64,000 nt of DNA from Deltaproteobacteria bacterium (lineage in GTDB: Bacteria; Myxococcota_A; UBA796; SXON01), in NCBI GenBank assembly GCA_014191855.1, contig BJHF01000001.1, forward strand, positions 186,001 through 250,000. The letters are read 5' to 3'. Each line of letters starts with the position of its first letter. Position 1 is the stretch's first letter. The notes beneath the pieces were generated by a model, which made no database searches, was not told where the DNA came from, and saw only the letters and a program-made list of their open reading frames with translations. Of the stretch, positions 60,148-64,000 are shown in pieces. Both the position numbers and the translations under genes were made by a program.

Positions 60148-60446
60148 CGCCGAGCGAAGGCCGCGAACACGTTGCCTGCGGAGCGCGATGCTGAGCGGCA
60201 AGCGTCTGAGGAAGGCGAATAGGCCCGCAGCATCGCCCGGATCATTTGCCTCCCCGCCGACGGCAAGGGTTGGGGAGGCTGCCCACTCGCGTAGCAGGCC
60301 CCCACGGCGGACTGGCCGTCGTCCTGAGTTTTTGACTCCGATCATCGTGTGTTTCGCGTGCAGGCTTGCCGAGCCAGGCCCGGCGGGTCTACCCTCTCGG
60401 CGTGCCCCCGCCGCCGTCGCGTTCAAGTCTTGCATCCACGGAAGCG
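60148..60446. other. About 300 bp without a recognised gene
   Basis: Between the larB promoter region and the uracil-DNA glycosylase gene. Frames are open on both strands but lack a start, coding pattern or domain. A small GAGT/ACTC stem (GAGTCAAAAACTC on the minus strand) lies near 60330. No RNA gene was recognised. Confidence 0.4.
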
Positions 60447-61037
60447 ATGTCCCAATCCCTGGCCTCGCTCCTCAACGAGATTCGCGCCTGCCGACTCTGC
60501 GAGGCTCACCTGCCGCTGGGCCCGCGCCCCGTGCTGCGGGCAGCTTCGTCGGCCCGGATCCTCATCGCGGGGCAGGCGCCCGGAACGCGGGTGCATGCTT
60601 CGGGGGTACCCTGGCAGGATCCATCGGGCGACCGTTTGCGGGCGTGGCTCGGCCTCAAGCCCGAGGTGTTCTACGACGAGTCGAACGTCGCCATCGTCCC
60701 GATGGGCTTCTGTTACCCGGGTCGTGCGGGAGGGGGCGACGCTCCGCCGCGGCCCGAGTGTGCCCCCGCTTGGCGCCACCGCGTCCTTGCGCACCTGCCC
60801 AACATCCGGATGACCGTCGTCATTGGCGCATATGCCCAGGCTTGGCACCTCGCGGAGCGTCGCAAGGCCACCCTCGGTCAGACGGTTGAGGCCTGGAGGC
60901 AGTATGCCCCCGAGCACTTCCCCCTTCCCCACCCCAGCCCCCGCAATCAGCGGTGGTTGAATGACCGCCCCTGGTTCGAAGCCGAGGTTGTTCCCACGGT
61001 TCAGAGGCGCGTAGAGGAGGTGCTTTCGTCCCCGTGA
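60447..61037 (+). CDS. Uracil-DNA glycosylase family protein
   Basis: 196 aa. Family motifs: N-terminal ACRLCEAHLPLGPRPVL, the motif-1 type ILIAGQAPGTRVHASGVPWQ followed by DPSGDRLRAWLGL, a GFCYPGRAGGGDAPPRPECA block characteristic of this subgroup, and the C-terminal LPHPSPRNQRW. It probably removes uracil or related bases from DNA. The four cysteines (CRLC, GFC, PEC) might bind an iron-sulfur cluster but this is not shown. The gene lies between two copies of a promoter-region repeat. Confidence 0.85.
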   Translation: MSQSLASLLNEIRACRLCEAHLPLGPRPVLRAASSARILIAGQAPGTRVHASGVPWQDPSGDRLRAWLGLKPEVFYDESNVAIVPMGFCYPGRAGGGDAPPRPECAPAWRHRVLAHLPNIRMTVVIGAYAQAWHLAERRKATLGQTVEAWRQYAPEHFPLPHPSPRNQRWLNDRPWFEAEVVPTVQRRVEEVLSSP

Positions 61038-61112
61038 ACGGGGAGCCGGTACGACCGAGAGTCTGCCGCGCTTCGCAGCCTTGGCGGTGCATGTGGGACA
61101 TGGCCCGCCGCG

Positions 61113-61213
61113 GAGGTCGAACGTGCTGCGATCCCCGTGGCCGTCGTAGACCATGCGGGGGGCCCATCTCGCGATACGCTGGTGGCGATGTGGTTGTGGC
61201 TGGCGGCTTCCGC
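61113..61213. repeat. Duplicated divergent promoter region, copy 2 (S41 side)
   Basis: Ungapped counterpart of 60047-60147, offset exactly 1066 bases. In this copy the rightward elements TACGCT and ATG (61188) are intact and used by the S41 protease gene, while the leftward -10-like element reads TGGGCC instead of TAGGCC. A 14-codon larB-like start (MVYDGH, then STFDL) remains on the minus strand without the rest of larB. Confidence 0.75.
61175..61187 (+). promoter_or_regulatory. -10-like TACGCT before the S41 protease start
   Basis: TACGCT at 61175-61180 precedes the ATG at 61188 by seven bases, compatible with a transcript beginning at or near the start codon. It is within copy 2 of the duplicated region. 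Confidence 0.4.
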
Positions 61214-63701
61214 CCTCGCGGGCGACCTGAGCCTGTACAAAGCGACGCTTCGCCTCGTGGACGACCACTATTTGTGGCCCGAGCGCATCGATCACGCCAC
61301 GATGTTTCGGGCGGCGGCCGAGCGCCTGGAGGAGCGGGTGGAGCCCGCGATGGTGTCGGCGAACGAGGCGGTGGCGCGAGTCCAGATCGGAGGTAGAAGC
61401 TGGTCTGTCGAGTTCAAGGGCGATCTGCCTGCGGCGCTGGCACAGCTTGAGGACAGCGTGTTGGCCTCGGGCGCGGTGCTGGACGAGGACCTCGACCTTC
61501 GCGCCGAGCTGCTCAAGGGAGCGCTGTCGAGCCTGGATCGCCACACGGTCGTACTCACCGGGGAGGGGCTCGAGCGCTTCGACGAGCGGCTCAGCGGCAC
61601 GTTGAGCGGGATCGGCGTCACCCTCCGTGCGTCGGCTGCGGGGCTGGTCGTTGCCGCGGTCTACGCCAGCACCCCCGCGGCGCGGGCGGGGCTGCTGGTA
61701 GGGGATCAGGTGCTGCGGGTGGACGGGGTTTCAACCAGCGGAATGACGCCTGCGGACGCGACGTCGCACATCCGGGGGCGCGCGGGCACCACGCTCACGC
61801 TCACGGTGGTGCGCGGCGGGAAGACCTTCGAGCTCGAGATCGAGCGGGCGGAGATCACCATCCCGAACGTCACGGGCGAGGCCGGCCCTCGCGGTGTCGG
61901 CGTGGTGCGCATCGATCACTTCTCCGAACAAACGGTGCCGAACCTCGAGCGGGTGCTCGCCGACCTGCGTGCGAAAGGGCTGCTCGACGTGGGAATGGTC
62001 CTGGATTTGCGGGGAAATACCGGCGGTTCACTGACACAGTCGGCCAAGGCTGCCGACACGTTTCTGGAGGGTGGCCGCATCGTCACCACCTCGGGGCGCG
62101 GGGGGGAGCGGGTGCCGGGACTGGTGCACGCCATCGATGCCCGGAGCGGACCGGCGGTGGGGCCGCCGATGGTGGTCCTCGTGGACCACGAAACCGCCTC
62201 GGGCGCCGAGATCCTCGCCGGCGCGCTGCTGCAGCTCGATCGGGCTGCGCTCCTCGGCGAAACGACCTTCGGCAAAGGCACCGTTCAAACCCTCTATCAG
62301 GTGGCCGAAGGCCTGAAGCTGAAGCTCACTGTCGCCGAGTACACGCTGGCGGAGGATCGTCATGTGAACGAGGTGGGTATCGTGCCGGACATGGCGTTAT
62401 ATCCGGTGAATACGGTGGATGGTCGTTTCTGGTATCCCGACGCTACGCGGCTGCGGCGGCGCCTTGGTCCCACCACGCCGCTCCTGTACTACCCTCAGCT
62501 CCCGGAGTCGGCGGGCGATCGCGATGATGCGCTCGATTTGGCAGCCTCGATCCTAACGTCCGGCACGGTGGCCGATCGCGCGAGCGTCCTGGCGGCGGGG
62601 GCTTCGTTGCTGCCCTCGTTGTCATCGCTGCAGGCCAGCCGCTTGGAGGAGGCGTTCCGGGGGCAGTCCCTGGACTGGCGGCCCGCCGCGCAGCCTCCGG
62701 GCGAGGTGGGCGTGGAGGTCACGATCCCGGCGATCCCCACCGCTCGGGCGGGAGAGCGCACCGAGCTGCGGCTGGTCGTGAACAACCGGGGCGGCGAGCT
62801 CGCGCGCGCGGCGATCCGACTCCGGTCGGTGAACCCGGATTTTGACGATGTCGTCGTGCCGGTGGGGCACCTGGCATCGGGAGAAGAGCGTACGGTTTCG
62901 TTCGCGCTGGCCCCGAGCGTGGACAGCCCGTCGCGACTGGATCGGGTGGTGGGCGTGCTCGAGTGCGACGGCTGCGGGGCCACCCCGGTGCTGGATACCG
63001 TGCTCGGCGTGGAGGGCGTTGCGGCGCCCGCGCTGGAGGTGCTCGCTCAGGTTGCGGACGGGACCGTGCGAATGGAGATCACCAACCGGGGGGGTACGAC
63101 CCTTACCGGCGTTCGCGCCCATGTCCCCTACCCCGACCTCACCGGGGTGGAGCTGGCAGGCGCGGAGGACCGCGCGCTGGTGCTCGTTCCGGGTGCCAAG
63201 GCGGTGGTCACCCAGGCCCTCGCGCTTGCGACCGGATTCAGCTCTTCTACCCTCGGGCTCCGGCTGGAAGTGCGCGCCGATGGGTACCCCGGCCTCGCCC
63301 GATGGGAGCTGCCGCTTCCGGTGGCCGGTGGCGCCGTACACCGCGACGCCCCCGCGGTGGAGGTGACGAGCGCACGGCCGCGGCAATCGCCCGGAACGGC
63401 GGTCGTGCAGGTGCATGCCTTCGACCCGGACGGGCTCGAGCATGTCGTGGTCTTCGCCGGTTCCGAGCGCGTGGACCGCAAGCGGTGGGACGCGAGCGTG
63501 GACTGGCAACAGAAGAAGCTGCTCTATCGGGAGCCGCTCGCGAAGCGTGCGCACCTCTCGGTGGTCGTGCCGGTGCGCGCGGGGAGCAACCGGATCGTCG
63601 TGATCGCCGAGGACAAAGACGGCGTACGAACGAGGCGAGAGCTCTACATCTATGGGGAAGGGGAGGCGCCGACAGACGATGGCGTGGCGTTCGTTCCTTG
63701 A
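61188..63701 (+). CDS. S41 (C-terminal processing) protease with PDZ and CARDB-like domains
   Basis: 837 aa. A short signal peptide (MWLWLAASALAG) exports it. A PDZ domain about 145-225 (GLVVAAVYASTPAARAGLLV, GDQVLRVDGVSTSG) is followed by the S41 core: GMVLDLRGNTGGSLTQSA, DHETASGAEILAGALLQL with nucleophile Ser338, and TTFGKGTVQTLYQV with base Lys363. After about 500, CARDB-like beta domains follow (TELRLVVNNRGGELARAAIR; MEITNRGGTTLTGVRAHV), then a final beta domain, so the protein is about twice the length of a typical CtpA. It probably cuts exported proteins at their C-termini. Confidence 0.92.
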   Translation: MWLWLAASALAGDLSLYKATLRLVDDHYLWPERIDHATMFRAAAERLEERVEPAMVSANEAVARVQIGGRSWSVEFKGDLPAALAQLEDSVLASGAVLDEDLDLRAELLKGALSSLDRHTVVLTGEGLERFDERLSGTLSGIGVTLRASAAGLVVAAVYASTPAARAGLLVGDQVLRVDGVSTSGMTPADATSHIRGRAGTTLTLTVVRGGKTFELEIERAEITIPNVTGEAGPRGVGVVRIDHFSEQTVPNLERVLADLRAKGLLDVGMVLDLRGNTGGSLTQSAKAADTFLEGGRIVTTSGRGGERVPGLVHAIDARSGPAVGPPMVVLVDHETASGAEILAGALLQLDRAALLGETTFGKGTVQTLYQVAEGLKLKLTVAEYTLAEDRHVNEVGIVPDMALYPVNTVDGRFWYPDATRLRRRLGPTTPLLYYPQLPESAGDRDDALDLAASILTSGTVADRASVLAAGASLLPSLSSLQASRLEEAFRGQSLDWRPAAQPPGEVGVEVTIPAIPTARAGERTELRLVVNNRGGELARAAIRLRSVNPDFDDVVVPVGHLASGEERTVSFALAPSVDSPSRLDRVVGVLECDGCGATPVLDTVLGVEGVAAPALEVLAQVADGTVRMEITNRGGTTLTGVRAHVPYPDLTGVELAGAEDRALVLVPGAKAVVTQALALATGFSSSTLGLRLEVRADGYPGLARWELPLPVAGGAVHRDAPAVEVTSARPRQSPGTAVVQVHAFDPDGLEHVVVFAGSERVDRKRWDASVDWQQKKLLYREPLAKRAHLSVVVPVRAGSNRIVVIAEDKDGVRTRRELYIYGEGEAPTDDGVAFVP

Positions 63702-63711
63702 GCGCGCGGCC

Positions 63712-64000
63712 CTACCAGTCGTAGATGCCCACCGCGAGCGCCGATTCACTCGACACCGCCACGATCGCGTTGGTGTCGTCGGCCCAAAGTGCGATTCCGG
63801 TCGCGACTTCATCAGTGTTTACGGTCACGTAGGCGTAGCCGCTACCATCGCTCCCCTTGGCGAGCCGCACCGAGCCATCGTCGTTCACCCACCCGATCAG
63901 GTAGTCGCCATCGGCGAGGAGAATCGCCGAGGCGACTTGCGGCGTGTCGGATGCCTGCCCGACATAGGCCGAGATTCCCATGCCCTCGACGTACACGGCG
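63712..64000 (-). CDS. C-terminal part of a secreted repeat-like protein (incomplete)
   Basis: The frame is open to the right edge; 95 codons to the TAG are visible. Sequence is acidic and beta-rich (ILLADGDYLIGWVNDDGSVR, GSGYAYVTVNTDEVATGIAL, DTNAIVAVSSESALAVGIYD), with about 40-residue spacing between similar blocks, like a WD/propeller-type surface protein. Function unknown; the N-terminus is outside the window. Convergent with the S41 gene. Confidence 0.6.
   Translation of the reverse strand, partial: AVYVEGMGISAYVGQASDTPQVASAILLADGDYLIGWVNDDGSVRLAKGSDGSGYAYVTVNTDEVATGIALWADDTNAIVAVSSESALAVGIYDW

Noticed and set aside
61001-61240. Minus-strand frame covering copy 2 of the promoter repeat
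   Set aside because: The larB-like start is in another frame and is explained by the duplication; no continuing domain.

Overview
This is a high-GC, gene-dense bacterial chromosome segment in which most codons end in G or C. It looks like Myxococcota or a related deltaproteobacterial lineage. The pointers are a CarF-type plasmalogen desaturase, an outer-membrane barrel of the myxobacterial OMP type fused to a MYXO-CTERM-like segment, many small lipoproteins with acidic DSG/DTG linkers, a membrane-bound Ser/Thr kinase, twin zinc-ribbon/GYF proteins like the gliding protein GltJ, and a palindrome close to the Myxococcus LexA box. This is inference: no rRNA or other taxonomic marker gene was seen. 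No tRNA, rRNA, CRISPR array, insertion sequence or prophage was seen.

Layout. 1-1.7 kb: tail of an upstream gene, an M28 peptidase lipoprotein and a Phd/VapC toxin-antitoxin pair. 1.7-12.3 kb: a four-repeat protein downstream of type III glutamine synthetase, a large lipoprotein, phosphoglucose isomerase, an FKBP isomerase and a two-domain M16 protease. 12.3-15.1 kb: a compact set with a small tail-anchored-like peptide, a cysteine-pair repeat protein, one ExbB/TolQ-like channel subunit and two unequal ExbD/TolR-like subunits, followed at once by a parS-like palindrome. 15.1-24.7 kb: ATP-grasp enzyme, TPR protein with an 18-bp minisatellite, coiled-coil protein, pseudo-receiver, radical SAM protein with a LexA-like box, aldo/keto reductase, response regulator, GT-C-like membrane protein and GlmU. 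24.7-30.8 kb: UvrD/PcrA helicase, two paralogous zinc-ribbon/GYF/TM/TPR proteins and a small zinc-ribbon protein.

30.8-34.8 kb is a leftward overlapping operon of lipoproteins, DUF1549-like and DUF1501 proteins and a CxxCH lipoprotein. 34.9-38.7 kb has a GspE/PilB ATPase divergent from an ECF sigma factor, anti-sigma-like protein and small membrane protein. 38.7-45.2 kb holds a ferredoxin-like protein, a J-protein, ClpX, YqgE/AlgH, a surface protein and a Ser/Thr kinase. 45.2-57.3 kb holds CarF and TruA, then the conserved leftward cluster rpsB-tsf-pyrH-frr-uppS-cdsA-rseP (dxr is absent from its usual place) continuing into tsaB, a YdcH-like protein, an Asd-like protein and the barrel fusion. 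57.4-64 kb: a PAS/HisKA protein without ATPase domain, larC-larB, a uracil-DNA glycosylase flanked by a duplicated divergent promoter, an S41 protease and an incomplete gene at the edge.

The most interesting unexplained material is the 12.3-15.1 kb channel cluster: its repeat protein has eight cysteine pairs with an exactly constant C-x19-C spacing, and one of its two ExbD-like subunits lacks the proton-relay aspartate. Also notable are the parS-like and LexA-like palindromes, the twin GltJ-like proteins, the duplicated larB promoter, very short uncharged export signals, and start codons placed 3-8 nt after -10-like hexamers, which suggests leaderless transcription.
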